NCBI RefSeq assembly: GCF_023101205.1
Contig: NZ_CP078078.1
Span: 1,550,001-1,614,000 of the forward strand
DNA: 64,000 nucleotides
Direction: 5' to 3'
Source of the DNA: Microbacterium aurugineum
GTDB taxonomy: Bacteria > Actinomycetota > Actinomycetes > Actinomycetales > Microbacteriaceae
Under the pieces are notes generated by a model. The model saw only the letters and a program-made list of their open reading frames with translations, was not told the DNA's origin and made no database searches. The position numbers and the translations under genes were made by a program. This document shows, in pieces, positions 28,267 to 37,280 of the stretch (position 1 is the stretch's first letter; each line of letters opens with the position of its first letter).

Positions 28267-30423
28267 TCAGCGGCTCTCGACGCCGCGGATCTGCGGAGTG
28301 TGGAACGAGCTGCCGAAGGCCCGCTCGGACGCTCCCTCACGGTCGAGGTACGGCGAGGCGCCCCCGTCGATGAACGGCCAGCCGGCGCCGAGGATGAGGC
28401 ACAGATCGATGTCCTCGACCTCGGGCACGACGCCTTCGTCCAGCATCAGCTTGATCTCCTGGGCCAGGCCGTCCTGAACGCGCTGCAGGATGGTCGCTGC
28501 GGAGGCAGGGGTCTTGCCGACCGCCGGCTTCAGCACCTTCTCGGCCTGCTTGGTCCAGCCGATGACGCGTCCGCCCTTGTCCTTCTCCACGACCGCGTCG
28601 AGTTCCGCGAGCGCATGGAAGTTCTCGTTGGCGTAGAACCGGTCGGGGAAGGCGTGGACCATCGTGTCCTGCACGTGGGCGGCGACCTTCCACCCGACCA
28701 GGTCGATCAGCTGGAACGGTCCCATCGGGAGGCCGAGCGGGCCGAACGCCTTCTCGACGTCGGCGATCGGCGTGCCCTCGTAGACCGCGCGGGCCGCCTC
28801 GCCCATGACCTTGGCGAGCAGTCGGTTCACGACGAAGCCCGGCGCGTCGGCGGTGAGCACCGCGTTCTTCCCGAGATTCTTCGCGACGACGAAAGCCGTC
28901 GACAGCGCGGCATCGTCCGTCGCCGGTGTCTTCACGATCTCGATCAGCGGCATCACTGCGACCGGGTTGAAGAAGTGGAAGCCCACGAGACGCTCGGGGT
29001 GCGCCAGCTTGGAGCCGATCTCCTCGACGGACAGCGACGAGGTGTTGGTCGCGAGGATCGCGTCCTCGGCGATGACCTTCTCGATCTCGCCGAACACCTG
29101 CTGCTTGACGCCGACCTCTTCGAACACGGCCTCGATCACGAAGTCGCAGTCCGCGTAGAGGCTCTTGTCGGTGGTGCCGGTGACGAGCGCGCGCAGCTTG
29201 TTGGCCGAGTCGGCGTCCAGGCGTCCCTTCGCCTCGAGCTTGCCGATCTCCTCGTGGATGTACGCGACGCCCTTGTCGACGCGCGCCTGGTCCAGGTCGG
29301 TGATGAGCACGGGCACCTGTAGCTTGCGCACGAACAACAGCGCGAACTGGCTCGCCATGAGACCGGCGCCGATGATGCCGACCTTGGTGACCTTCTTCGC
29401 GAGCTGCTTGTCCGGAGCGCCGACAGGACGCTTCGCGCGCTTCTGCACGAGGTCGAACGCGTACATGGACGCCGCGAACTGATCGCCCGTGACGAGTTCG
29501 GCGAGCGCCTCGTCCTCGCGGGCGAAGCCCTCTGCCTTGGTTCCGGCTTTGGCCTTGTCAAGCAGGTCCAGTGCGGCATAAGGCGACTTCGGCACGGTGC
29601 CGATCTTCGACTCGAGCATCCCGCGTGCCATCTTGATGGCGATCGGCCACTTGGTGAGGCGTTCGATCTTGCCGGGCTCGTTCTTGCGCTCGACCTTCTT
29701 GCCGCCGAGAACGGCGTCCGCCCACGACAGGGAGTTCTCGAGGTAGTTCGCCGCGGGGAAGATCGCGTCGAAGATGCCCAGATCGAATGCCTGCTGAGGC
29801 TTGAGCATGCGGTTCTGCTTGAGCGGGTTGGAGATGACGACCTCGAGCGCGTTCTCGATGCCGATCAGGTTCGGCAGGAGGTATGCGCCACCCCAGCCCG
29901 GGATGATGCCGAGGAAGACCTCGGGCAGGGCCACTGCCGCCGCCGAGGCGTCGACTGTGCGGTAGCTGGAGTTCAGAGCGATCTCCAGGCCGCCGCCCAG
30001 AGCGAGGCCGTTCACGAACGCGAACGAGGGCACACCGAGATCGCCGAGCTTGCCGAGCACCTTGTGGCCGAGCTGCGCGATCAGGCGGGCGTTGTCACGC
30101 GAGCCGACCTTGCTGATGTCGGACAGATCGGCGCCCGCGGCGAGGATGTACTGCTTTCCCGTGATGCCGACAGCCTGGATCTCGCCCGCGGCCGCTCGTG
30201 CCGTGAGAGCGTCGAGTGTTTCACCCAGCTGAGTGAGGGTCGCCGGACCCAGTGTGTTCGGACGCGTGTGATCGCGGCCGTTGTCGAGGGTGATCAGGGC
30301 GAGCACCTTGCCGGAGGCGAGACGGATGTCGCGCACGGGCGACTGCGTGATGACCTCGCCCTCGGTGAGCGCCTGGATGGGGGAGAAGTCGATCTCGTCG
30401 TAGTTGGTCACAGTGGCGCTCAC
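28267..30423 (-). CDS. fadB: fatty acid oxidation multifunctional protein (enoyl-CoA hydratase / 3-hydroxyacyl-CoA dehydrogenase)
   Basis: A 718-residue beta-oxidation enzyme. The N-terminal crotonase domain has AAGADLSDIS (oxyanion loop) and FVNGLALGGGLEIALNSSYR; the glutamate motifs PEVFLGIIPGWGGAYLLPNL follow. The NAD-binding domain begins KVGIIGAGLMASQFALLFV near residue 345 and continues with ATNTSSLSVEEI and VGFHFFNPVAVMPLIEIV, then the C-terminal helical domains with DAPGFVVNRLL. GTG 30423 overlaps the thiolase stop (GTGA), so it is translated from the fadA-fadB transcript. It catalyses hydration and NAD-dependent dehydrogenation of acyl-CoA intermediates. Confidence 0.94.
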   Translation of the reverse strand: MSATVTNYDEIDFSPIQALTEGEVITQSPVRDIRLASGKVLALITLDNGRDHTRPNTLGPATLTQLGETLDALTARAAAGEIQAVGITGKQYILAAGADLSDISKVGSRDNARLIAQLGHKVLGKLGDLGVPSFAFVNGLALGGGLEIALNSSYRTVDASAAAVALPEVFLGIIPGWGGAYLLPNLIGIENALEVVISNPLKQNRMLKPQQAFDLGIFDAIFPAANYLENSLSWADAVLGGKKVERKNEPGKIERLTKWPIAIKMARGMLESKIGTVPKSPYAALDLLDKAKAGTKAEGFAREDEALAELVTGDQFAASMYAFDLVQKRAKRPVGAPDKQLAKKVTKVGIIGAGLMASQFALLFVRKLQVPVLITDLDQARVDKGVAYIHEEIGKLEAKGRLDADSANKLRALVTGTTDKSLYADCDFVIEAVFEEVGVKQQVFGEIEKVIAEDAILATNTSSLSVEEIGSKLAHPERLVGFHFFNPVAVMPLIEIVKTPATDDAALSTAFVVAKNLGKNAVLTADAPGFVVNRLLAKVMGEAARAVYEGTPIADVEKAFGPLGLPMGPFQLIDLVGWKVAAHVQDTMVHAFPDRFYANENFHALAELDAVVEKDKGGRVIGWTKQAEKVLKPAVGKTPASAATILQRVQDGLAQEIKLMLDEGVVPEVEDIDLCLILGAGWPFIDGGASPYLDREGASERAFGSSFHTPQIRGVESR

Positions 30424-31625
30424 TTCTTCTTCTTGCCGTCGTAGTGCGGGTTCTCCCAGATGACCGAACCGCCCTGACCGAGGCCGACGCACATGGCGGT
30501 CAGACCGTAGCGGACATCGGGGCGCTCGGCGAACTGGGCCGCGAGCTGGATCATCAGGCGCACACCGGATGCCGCGAGCGGGTGTCCCAGCGCGATCGCG
30601 CCGCCCCACTGGTTGACGCGGGGGTCGTCATCGGCGATGCCGAAGTGGTCGAGCAGAGAGATCACCTGGATGGCGAATGCTTCATTGAGCTCGAACAGGC
30701 CGATGTCGTCGATCGTGAGTCCGGCCTTCTTGAGGGCCTTCTCGGTCGACGGGATCGGTCCGATGCCCATGATCTCGGGCTGCACACCGGCGAAGGCGAA
30801 CGAGACCATCCGCATCTTCGGCGCGAGTCCGAACTCCTTCACCGCTCCGCCCCCGGCGAGCAGCGACATCGTCGCGCCGTCGGTGAGCGGGGAGGAAGTG
30901 CCGGCGGTGACACGCCCGTGCGGGCGGAACGGCGTCTTGAGGGACGCGAGATCTTCCATCGTGGTCTGCGGGCGGCGGCCCTCGTCCTCGGTCGCGAGGC
31001 CCCAGGCGCCATCCGGACCCTTGGTGGCAACCGAGACGAGGTCGGGCTGGATCTTGCCAGCGTCGTACGCTGCCTGCACCTTGTGCTGGCTGAGCATGCC
31101 GAATCGGTCCGAGCGCTCCTTCGTGAGGTGCGGGAAACGGTCGAAGATCCGCTCCGCGGTGACGCCCATGTTGAGCGCGCCGGGATCGACCATCTTCTCG
31201 GCGACGAAGCGCGGGTTCGGGTCGGCGTTGCCACCGATGGGGTGGTGGCCCATGTGCTCGACGCCGCCGGCGAGGGCGAAGTCGTACATGCCGACGCCGA
31301 TCGACGCGCCCATGGTCGTCACGCTCGTCATCGCGCCTGCGCACATGCGCTCCACCGCGAGACCGGGCACGGTCTGCGGAAGGCCGGCGAGGATCGCCAC
31401 GGATCGCCCGAGCGTCAGCCCCTGGTCGCCGGTCTGGCTCGTCGCCGCGATCGCGACATCGTCGATGCGGTCGGCCGGCACGGCGGCGTTGCGCTCCATC
31501 AGGCCGATGGTCGCCTTGACGGCGAGGTCATCCGCGCGGGTGTTCCAGTACATGCCCTTTTCGCCGGCGCGCCCGAAAGGGGTGCGTACTCCATCGACGA
31601 AGAAGACGTCCGAGATCTCGGCCAC
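30420..31625 (-). CDS. fadA: acetyl-CoA C-acyltransferase (thiolase)
   Basis: A 401-residue thiolase that cleaves 3-ketoacyl-CoA with CoA in the last beta-oxidation step. The nucleophilic cysteine is in GLAVERMCAGAMTSV (near residue 92), the NEAFA motif in FELNEAFAIQVI, the histidine in AIALGHPLAASGVRL, and the acid/base cysteine in MCVGLGQGGSVIWE. It starts at GTG 31625 and is the upstream partner of fadB (overlap of 4 nt). Length and motif spacing are typical. Confidence 0.95.
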   Translation of the reverse strand: MAEISDVFFVDGVRTPFGRAGEKGMYWNTRADDLAVKATIGLMERNAAVPADRIDDVAIAATSQTGDQGLTLGRSVAILAGLPQTVPGLAVERMCAGAMTSVTTMGASIGVGMYDFALAGGVEHMGHHPIGGNADPNPRFVAEKMVDPGALNMGVTAERIFDRFPHLTKERSDRFGMLSQHKVQAAYDAGKIQPDLVSVATKGPDGAWGLATEDEGRRPQTTMEDLASLKTPFRPHGRVTAGTSSPLTDGATMSLLAGGGAVKEFGLAPKMRMVSFAFAGVQPEIMGIGPIPSTEKALKKAGLTIDDIGLFELNEAFAIQVISLLDHFGIADDDPRVNQWGGAIALGHPLAASGVRLMIQLAAQFAERPDVRYGLTAMCVGLGQGGSVIWENPHYDGKKKK

Positions 31626-31698
31626 TCTGCCTCCAAGTTAGTGCGTGGCCTCAGTCTACGAAGCCGGTGAAAACCGGGAGGAATCGGTTGGATCGAAC

Positions 31699-32892
31699 CT
31701 ACGAAGCGGTCGCGGGGGTCGCGTCGGGCGTTTGCGCGGCTTCTACAAAGGCCGCAGCGATCTTCTGTGCGGTCTGTGCAATCTGCCAGGGGCGGGCGCC
31801 CAGTGCGGCCAGTGCAGCGCCGATCTCCTCCGGAGTCTCTCCCGGCAGCTCCCAGGCCACGCGGCGCAGATACTCCGGCGTCAGGAGGTTCTCGGTCGGC
31901 ATCCCCAGCTCTTCGGCCGTGGCCTCCACGACGGGTCGCGCAGCCTTGAGTCGCGCATCCGCTTCGGGGTTCCGGTCTGCCCACGCGCGGGGCGGGGGAA
32001 GGCTGTCACTCGGCACGCGCTCACGGGGGAGGTCTTCCGTCGCCCTGCCCTCGACGATGGCCTGCCACCAGCGGTCGAGCTGTGTGCGACTGGCGCGCCC
32101 CTGGAACTCCTTGACGCCGGCCAGAGCCTGCTTCGACGGCGGGTTCGCCATGACCGCGGCCACCAGGGAGCGGTCCGGCACGAGTCGTCCGGGCGAGACG
32201 TCCTGGTCCTGCGCGTATGCCTCGCGGGCTTGCCACAGAGAACGGGCGACCGCGAGGTTGCGGGCGCCGCGCACCTGATGCAGGCCGCTGAGTCGGCGCC
32301 AGGGGTCTTCTCTCGGGGGTTTGGGTGCGCGTGTCAGGGTGGCGGCGAACTCCTCCGCCGCGATCTCCGTCTTGCCCTGCTCCTCGAGCTCCAGGACGAG
32401 GACGTCGCGGACGTCGATCAGATGCAGGACGTCGAGAGCGGCATACTCCAGCCAGGAGTCCGGAAGCGGACGCGTCGACCAGTCGGCGGCGGAATGCTCC
32501 TTCTTGAGCGTGATGCCCAAGGTGTCCTCGACGACCGCCCCGAGCCCGACGCGCTCGTGACCGAGCAGGCGGGAGGCGAGTTCGGTGTCGAAGATCGTCG
32601 GCGGTTCCAGGTGGAGCTCCCGAAGGGACGGGAGGTCCTGACTCGCGGCATGCAGCACCCACTCCACGTCGCCGATCGCGTCCTGGAGCGGAGCGAAGTC
32701 ACCGATCGCCGGTGGATCGAACAGGAAGACCCCGGCGTCGCGACGGAAGACCTGCACGAGGTAGGCGCGTTGCGAGTATCGGAAGCCGGACGCGCGCTCC
32801 ACGTCCACGGCCACGGGCCCGGTGCCGGCGGCGAGCACGGCGCACGCCGCGCGGAACTCCTCAGCATCCGAGATCACGGAGTATTCAGTCAC
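31699..32892 (-). CDS. ribonuclease D-like 3'-5' exonuclease with HRDC domain
   Basis: A 397-residue DEDDy exonuclease. Acidic motifs: VAVDVERAS (Asp and Glu, near residue 28), LHAASQDLPSL (Asp, ~80), and the YAALDVLHL motif (~150) with its tyrosine and aspartate. HRDC-type helices follow: LAVARSLWQAREAYAQDQDV and the second-half PSKQALAGVKEF. Family members trim the 3' ends of structured RNAs. It starts at GTG 32892, overlaps the end of DUF3000 by 8 nt, and the same pair occurs in M. tuberculosis (Rv2681/Rv2680), so it is an operon. Confidence 0.92.
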   Translation of the reverse strand: MTEYSVISDAEEFRAACAVLAAGTGPVAVDVERASGFRYSQRAYLVQVFRRDAGVFLFDPPAIGDFAPLQDAIGDVEWVLHAASQDLPSLRELHLEPPTIFDTELASRLLGHERVGLGAVVEDTLGITLKKEHSAADWSTRPLPDSWLEYAALDVLHLIDVRDVLVLELEEQGKTEIAAEEFAATLTRAPKPPREDPWRRLSGLHQVRGARNLAVARSLWQAREAYAQDQDVSPGRLVPDRSLVAAVMANPPSKQALAGVKEFQGRASRTQLDRWWQAIVEGRATEDLPRERVPSDSLPPPRAWADRNPEADARLKAARPVVEATAEELGMPTENLLTPEYLRRVAWELPGETPEEIGAALAALGARPWQIAQTAQKIAAAFVEAAQTPDATPATAS

Positions 32893-33466
32893 GTACAGCC
32901 TTTCGCGCGCCGATCACGGCGATGCCCTCGGAGCCGGGCGGAAGTCCCGCCAGCATTCCGACCAGCTCGGCCCATGCTTCGACGTGGGGTCGGAACGGGC
33001 CTTCCGGAGTCCAGGACGCCCGCAATTCTATCTGGGCCCCGTCGCCCTCGATGGCGAGCCCGCCGAATCCCTTCGACAGCGTCTTGGTCGAGGTGCCCGA
33101 TTCCGAGTGGTAGACGGCCTGACGGGAGTCGAGCGCATCGACCAGCCACGACCACGTCACATCGGCCAGGAGGGGGTCGGTGCCGATCTCGGTCTCGAGC
33201 GGGGCCTGCGCGAAGATGACGATGCGCCAGGAGCCGCCCCATGCCCCTGGTTCCTCCGGATCGTGCAGCAGGACGAACCGGCCGGTGCCGTACACGGACT
33301 CGCCGTCACCCTCCGGGCGCACATCGGCGGCGAGGGCGATGGCGAAGGGCGCGAGGCCCTGCGGTGTGGCGATCTCGCGCACCGTGATGTCATCGCGGAA
33401 CTCGGTCGCGCGCAGTTCGGCCACGGCGCTCTCGAAGGGCGTCCCGGCTTCGGGGGGTGCGGTCAC
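32885..33466 (-). CDS. DUF3000 protein
   Basis: A 193-residue conserved actinobacterial protein with no signal or membrane segment. It carries the family features EIATPQGLAPFAIALAADV, GTGRFVLLHDPEEPGAWGG, VTWSWLVDAL and IELRASWTPEGP. It always precedes the RNase D-like gene. Function unknown, possibly RNA-related by context. It is divergent from the alpha/beta hydrolase with a 25-bp gap. Confidence 0.9.
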   Translation of the reverse strand: MTAPPEAGTPFESAVAELRATEFRDDITVREIATPQGLAPFAIALAADVRPEGDGESVYGTGRFVLLHDPEEPGAWGGSWRIVIFAQAPLETEIGTDPLLADVTWSWLVDALDSRQAVYHSESGTSTKTLSKGFGGLAIEGDGAQIELRASWTPEGPFRPHVEAWAELVGMLAGLPPGSEGIAVIGARKAVRD

Positions 33467-33491
33467 GGCAACAGGCTAGAGTCAGGAAGCG

Positions 33492-34646
33492 ATGAAGAGT
33501 CTCAGGCACGCCGTTACCCTCCTTGTCCCCGCCCTGTTCGCTTTCGGGGCGGCGTTCGCTCTCGTCGTGTTCGCCGTGGCCCGGCGAGTGGTCACCCCCA
33601 TGCGTCGCGCGACCGACACCGAGATCCTCGCCGTCGACACCGGCGCACAGACCATCGAGCTGCAGCGCACTCCCGACACCGAGCTTCCCGGTCGTTACGG
33701 CCTGTTCACGACGGGCACCTACGGCTATGTCAAGCTCGGCGCCGTGCTCAGCGCGGACGCGGGGACGGTGCGTCGCAAGCTCCTGACACAGATCGAGCCC
33801 GGTGCTCGCGTCGACCGCGCCGCGGCCTTCAGCGGTTACTACTACTCCTCGCCGAGTGAGCTTCATCTGCGGTGGGAGAACCTGCTGATCGGTTCGCCCG
33901 CGGGGCCGTGCCCGGCCTGGTATTTCCCGGCGTCGTCGAAGACTTGGGTGGTCCAGGTGCACGGCCGTGGGGCGACACGCGCCGAGTGTCTCCGTGCGGT
34001 GCCGGTGCTGCATGCCGCCGGCCTTCCCAACCTCGTCGTGTCCTATCGCAACGACGGCGAGGCCCCGCGCACGAGGGCGGGTGCGTACGCCCTCGGTGCC
34101 TCGGAGTGGCGTGACGTCGATGCCGCGATCGCTTATGCGTTGCGGCACGGTGCCGAACGCGTCATCTTGATGGGTTGGTCGATGGGAGGTGCGGTGTCGC
34201 TGCAGGCAGCGGTCACCTCCGGGCACCGCGATCGCATCGCCGGGATCATCCTCGAATCGCCGGTCGTCGACTGGCGCACGGTGCTGAGATTCCAGGCGAA
34301 GCTCGCCCGCGTACGGGCGCCGCTTCCGGGGCTGGCCATGGGGGCGCTGCAGATGCCCCTCACCGCACGCCTCAGCGGAGCGGATGCGCCGATCCCGTTC
34401 GACCGGTTGGACATGGTCGCTCGTGCGGACGAACTCACCGCGCCGGTGCTGATCCTGCACAGCGACGACGACGGATTCGTGCCGGCGGATTCCTCACATG
34501 CGTTGCAGGAGGCGCGCCCCGACCTCGTGACCATGCCGCGGTTCACGGTCGCCCGCCACACGAAGCTGTGGAACTACGATCAGGTCGGCTGGACGACTTC
34601 GATCACGGACTGGCTCGAGGCTCAGGGCTTCACCGCTTCTGAATGA
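33492..34646 (+). CDS. membrane-anchored alpha/beta hydrolase
   Basis: A 384-residue protein with an N-terminal transmembrane helix (TLLVPALFAFGAAFALVVFA, residues ~9-28) and an extracytoplasmic or cytoplasmic alpha/beta hydrolase domain. The catalytic serine sits in ILMGWSMGGAVSLQAA (near residue 227), the aspartate in HSDDDGFVPAD, and the histidine in VARHTKLWN. The region between (AWYFPASSKTWVVQVHGRG) holds the oxyanion motif HGRG. It resembles esterase/lipase-like hydrolases, substrate unknown. TAGAGT at 33477 lies 9 nt before the ATG, giving a very short leader. Its 3' end overlaps the convergent sufE by 17 bp. Confidence 0.85.
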   Translation: MKSLRHAVTLLVPALFAFGAAFALVVFAVARRVVTPMRRATDTEILAVDTGAQTIELQRTPDTELPGRYGLFTTGTYGYVKLGAVLSADAGTVRRKLLTQIEPGARVDRAAAFSGYYYSSPSELHLRWENLLIGSPAGPCPAWYFPASSKTWVVQVHGRGATRAECLRAVPVLHAAGLPNLVVSYRNDGEAPRTRAGAYALGASEWRDVDAAIAYALRHGAERVILMGWSMGGAVSLQAAVTSGHRDRIAGIILESPVVDWRTVLRFQAKLARVRAPLPGLAMGALQMPLTARLSGADAPIPFDRLDMVARADELTAPVLILHSDDDGFVPADSSHALQEARPDLVTMPRFTVARHTKLWNYDQVGWTTSITDWLEAQGFTASE

Positions 34647-35070
34647 CCTGGTTTTTCGCGCGCATGAGCATTCCGGTCATGCCCCCGATCCGCAACGGCG
34701 ATACGGCCTTGGTGAGTCCGATCGACTGCGGGTAGTCGTTCGGTATCGCGAGCACCTCATCGGTGGTGAGGCCGGTCAGGCCCTGGACCAGGATGCTCGC
34801 GAACCCACGCGTGGTCGGCGCCTCGGGCGGCGCTGAGGCGTGCATGGTGACGATGTCGTCGTCGACCTCGACGTGGATGTACACCGGCGACTGGCACTCG
34901 GCGACCCGTTCGTACATCTCCGGGTGCGCCGCGACCTCTGCGGACACGTCGGGAAGTTCGTCCGAGAACTCGAGCAGCAGCAGGAGACGGTCGGCTTCGG
35001 GAATCTCCAGGAATCCGTCGCGGATGTCGGCGAGGGCCTCAGGAACGTCGCTTGTGCTCATCCCTGTCAT
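34630..35070 (-). CDS. sufE: SufE-family Fe-S cluster assembly protein
   Basis: A 146-residue sulfur-acceptor protein that takes persulfide from a cysteine desulfurase. The active cysteine is in RVAECQSPVYIHVE (near residue 61), with conserved PTTRGFASILVQGLTG and the C-terminal RIGGMTGMLMRAK. The start is uncertain: ATG 35070 (MTGMSTSDV) or ATG 35061 (MSTSDV). It lies 10 bp after the sulfurtransferase gene and is probably co-transcribed with it, a common actinobacterial pairing for sulfur transfer. Confidence 0.92.
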   Translation of the reverse strand: MTGMSTSDVPEALADIRDGFLEIPEADRLLLLLEFSDELPDVSAEVAAHPEMYERVAECQSPVYIHVEVDDDIVTMHASAPPEAPTTRGFASILVQGLTGLTTDEVLAIPNDYPQSIGLTKAVSPLRIGGMTGMLMRAKNQVIQKR

Positions 35071-35080
35071 TGTCACATGC

Positions 35081-35974
35081 TCAGAGCGTGCCGGGCTCGG
35101 ATCCGGTGACGATGGGAACACGTACAGCGCTACCCCACTCGGTCCAGGAGCCGTCGTAGTTGCGCACGTTCTCGAAGCCCAGGAGGTGCTTGAGGACGAA
35201 CCAGGTGTGGCTCGAACGCTCCCCGATGCGGCAGTAGGCGACGATCTGATCGCCCTCGTTCAGGCCTGCTCCGTCGCGGTAGATCTCATCGAGCTCGGCG
35301 CGGCTGCGGAAACCGCCGTCTTCCGCGACCGCCTTCGCCCACGGCACGCTCTGCGCCGTCGGGATGTGGCCGGCACGGAGCGAACCCTCTTCGGGGTATG
35401 CGGGAGCCGTCGTGCGCTCTCCGTTGTACTCCTCGGGGGAGCGGACATCGATCAGCGGGTTGCCGATGTGGGCGAGGACGTCTTCCTTGTAGGCGCGGAG
35501 CACCGAGTCGTCGCGCTCGACCACCGGGTACTCGGTCGCCGGGCGGCTGGTCGCTTCGCGGGTGATCTCCCGGCCCTCGGCGATCCAGCGATCGCGTCCG
35601 CCGTCGAGAAGGCGGACGTCTTCATGGCCGAACAGGGAGAAGACCCAGAGGGCGTAGGCCGCCCACCAGTTGTTCTTGTCGCCGTAGATCACGACGGTGT
35701 CGTCACGGGAGATGCCCTTGCGGCTCAGCAGTTCTGCGAAGCCCTCGCCGTCGACGTAGTCGCGGACGACGGGGTCGTTGAGCTCGGTGTGCCAGTCGAC
35801 CTTCACCGCACCCGGGATGTGGCCCGTCTCATAGAGAAGCACGTCCTCATCCGACTCGACGACGACGAGTCCGGGCGTCCCGAGTCGCTGGGCGAGCCAC
35901 TCCGTGGTCACGAGGCGACCGGGTTCGGCGTACTCGGCGAACTTGGGGGAGGAGGAATCGAACTCGATGGCCAT
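35081..35974 (-). CDS. sseA: thiosulfate / 3-mercaptopyruvate sulfurtransferase
   Basis: A 297-residue tandem-rhodanese enzyme. The first rhodanese half ([20 protein letters not shown]) is inactive; the second has [16 protein letters not shown] [14 protein letters not shown] and the catalytic loop [15 protein letters not shown], whose cysteine is near residue 243. It transfers sulfane sulfur from thiosulfate or mercaptopyruvate to an acceptor such as SufE, its downstream neighbour. GGAG lies about 6 nt before the ATG. It is divergent from zapE with a 146-bp gap. Confidence 0.93.
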   Translation of the reverse strand: MAIEFDSSSPKFAEYAEPGRLVTTEWLAQRLGTPGLVVVESDEDVLLYETGHIPGAVKVDWHTELNDPVVRDYVDGEGFAELLSRKGISRDDTVVIYGDKNNWWAAYALWVFSLFGHEDVRLLDGGRDRWIAEGREITREATSRPATEYPVVERDDSVLRAYKEDVLAHIGNPLIDVRSPEEYNGERTTAPAYPEEGSLRAGHIPTAQSVPWAKAVAEDGGFRSRAELDEIYRDGAGLNEGDQIVAYCRIGERSSHTWFVLKHLLGFENVRNYDGSWTEWGSAVRVPIVTGSEPGTL

Positions 35975-36120
35975 GGGATCTCCGAAGCGTGTGAGCGGAC
36001 GAGGGGGTGATTACGGACGGCGTAGTGTTGATCCGTCCCTTCGACGATAGATCCCCGCCGAGCACCCTGCGCCCGATTCGTAAGACTTCGACACAGGCCA
36101 GCACCCGATTCAGGACCGTG

Positions 36121-37146
36121 ATGACCGACACGACCAGCCGCACCGTGCACCTCACCGATCGTCAGCCGACGGTCACCGGACCCGAGATGCTGGCGAGCCT
36201 GGTGCCGCCGCCCCAGTTCGACACGGCGACTTTCGACAGCTATCGCGCGGATCCTGCCTATCCTTCGCAGGAGGAGGCGAAAGAGACGTTGATGCGTTTC
36301 GCGGGCCGCGGCCCCGCGGTGAAGCGCGGCGGCCTCTTTAGCCGCGCGAAGAAGGAACCCGAGCTCAAACCCGGTGTCTACCTCGACGGCGGCTTCGGTG
36401 TCGGCAAGACCCACTTGCTCGCCTCCATCTATCACGCGATGCCGGCCCGACGGAAGTACTTCGGTTCCTTCATCGAGTACACCGCCCTGGTCGGGGCCCT
36501 CGGGTACAAGAACACCGTCGACCTGCTCAAAGGCGCGGATCTACTGTGCATCGACGAGTTCGAGCTCGACGATCCGGGCGACACCATGGTCATGACCCGC
36601 CTCATCGGAGAGCTCGTTCCCACGGGGACCCGCCTGGCGGCGACCTCCAACACCCCACCGAACGCGCTCGGCGAGGGAAGATTCGCCGCACAGGACTTCC
36701 TCCGCGAGATCCACGCCATGTCCGACAGCTTCCAGACCCTCCGCATCGACGGAGTGGACTTCCGCCAGCGGGCGATCGACGGACACGCCGTGGTCCTGGA
36801 TGACGACGCCTATGAAGCGGCAGCAGCGACGGCGGACGGCACGGCATCCGACGACCGCTTCGACGATGTGATCCGTCACCTCGCCCAGGTGCACCCGTCT
36901 CGCTACATCCGTGTGATCGAAGGTCTCGACCAGGTCGGGCTGCGCGACGTGCATCAGCTCACCGATCAGTCCGAGGCGCTGCGCTTCGTCGCCTTCGTCG
37001 ACCGCGTGTACGACGCCCAGATCCCCGTCATCGCGACCGGGCTCGGGCTCGATTCGGTGTTCTCCGAGGAGATGCTGGCCGGCGGATACCGCAAGAAGTA
37101 CCTGCGCGCCGTCTCTCGACTCAACGCCTTGACGCATTCTGCGTAA
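36121..37146 (+). CDS. zapE: cell division protein ZapE (AFG1-like ATPase)
   Basis: A 341-residue AAA-type ATPase of the ZapE/AFG1 family. Walker A is GVYLDGGFGVGKTHLLA (near residue 88), Walker B DLLCIDEFELDDPGDT (~145), followed by sensor-like LAATSNTPPNALGEGRF, and the C-terminal RFVAFVDRVYDAQIPV. In E. coli ZapE interacts with FtsZ under stress and low oxygen (known for the family). The ATG at 36121 with AGGA upstream was chosen; an in-frame extension to 36007 has no RBS. Confidence 0.92.
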   Translation: MTDTTSRTVHLTDRQPTVTGPEMLASLVPPPQFDTATFDSYRADPAYPSQEEAKETLMRFAGRGPAVKRGGLFSRAKKEPELKPGVYLDGGFGVGKTHLLASIYHAMPARRKYFGSFIEYTALVGALGYKNTVDLLKGADLLCIDEFELDDPGDTMVMTRLIGELVPTGTRLAATSNTPPNALGEGRFAAQDFLREIHAMSDSFQTLRIDGVDFRQRAIDGHAVVLDDDAYEAAAATADGTASDDRFDDVIRHLAQVHPSRYIRVIEGLDQVGLRDVHQLTDQSEALRFVAFVDRVYDAQIPVIATGLGLDSVFSEEMLAGGYRKKYLRAVSRLNALTHSA

Positions 37147-37191
37147 CCCCGAAGGGCCGCGTAACGCGATGTTCATACCAGGAGCGGCGCT

Positions 37192-37207
37192 GTAACAGCG
37201 GGGAAAC
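37192..37207 (+). promoter_or_regulatory. GlnR-type nitrogen-control box upstream of amt
   Basis: GTAAC-N6-GAAAC (37192-37207) exactly matches the actinobacterial GlnR half-box pattern and lies 73 bp before the amt start. A second GTAAC at 37171 lacks its GAAAC partner. Confidence 0.65.
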
Positions 37208-37280
37208 AAACCTCACGCATGCGCGAAACGGCGCGTCGTCACACTGAAGCTCTCAATTACTTCGGATGTGAGGTTTTCCT

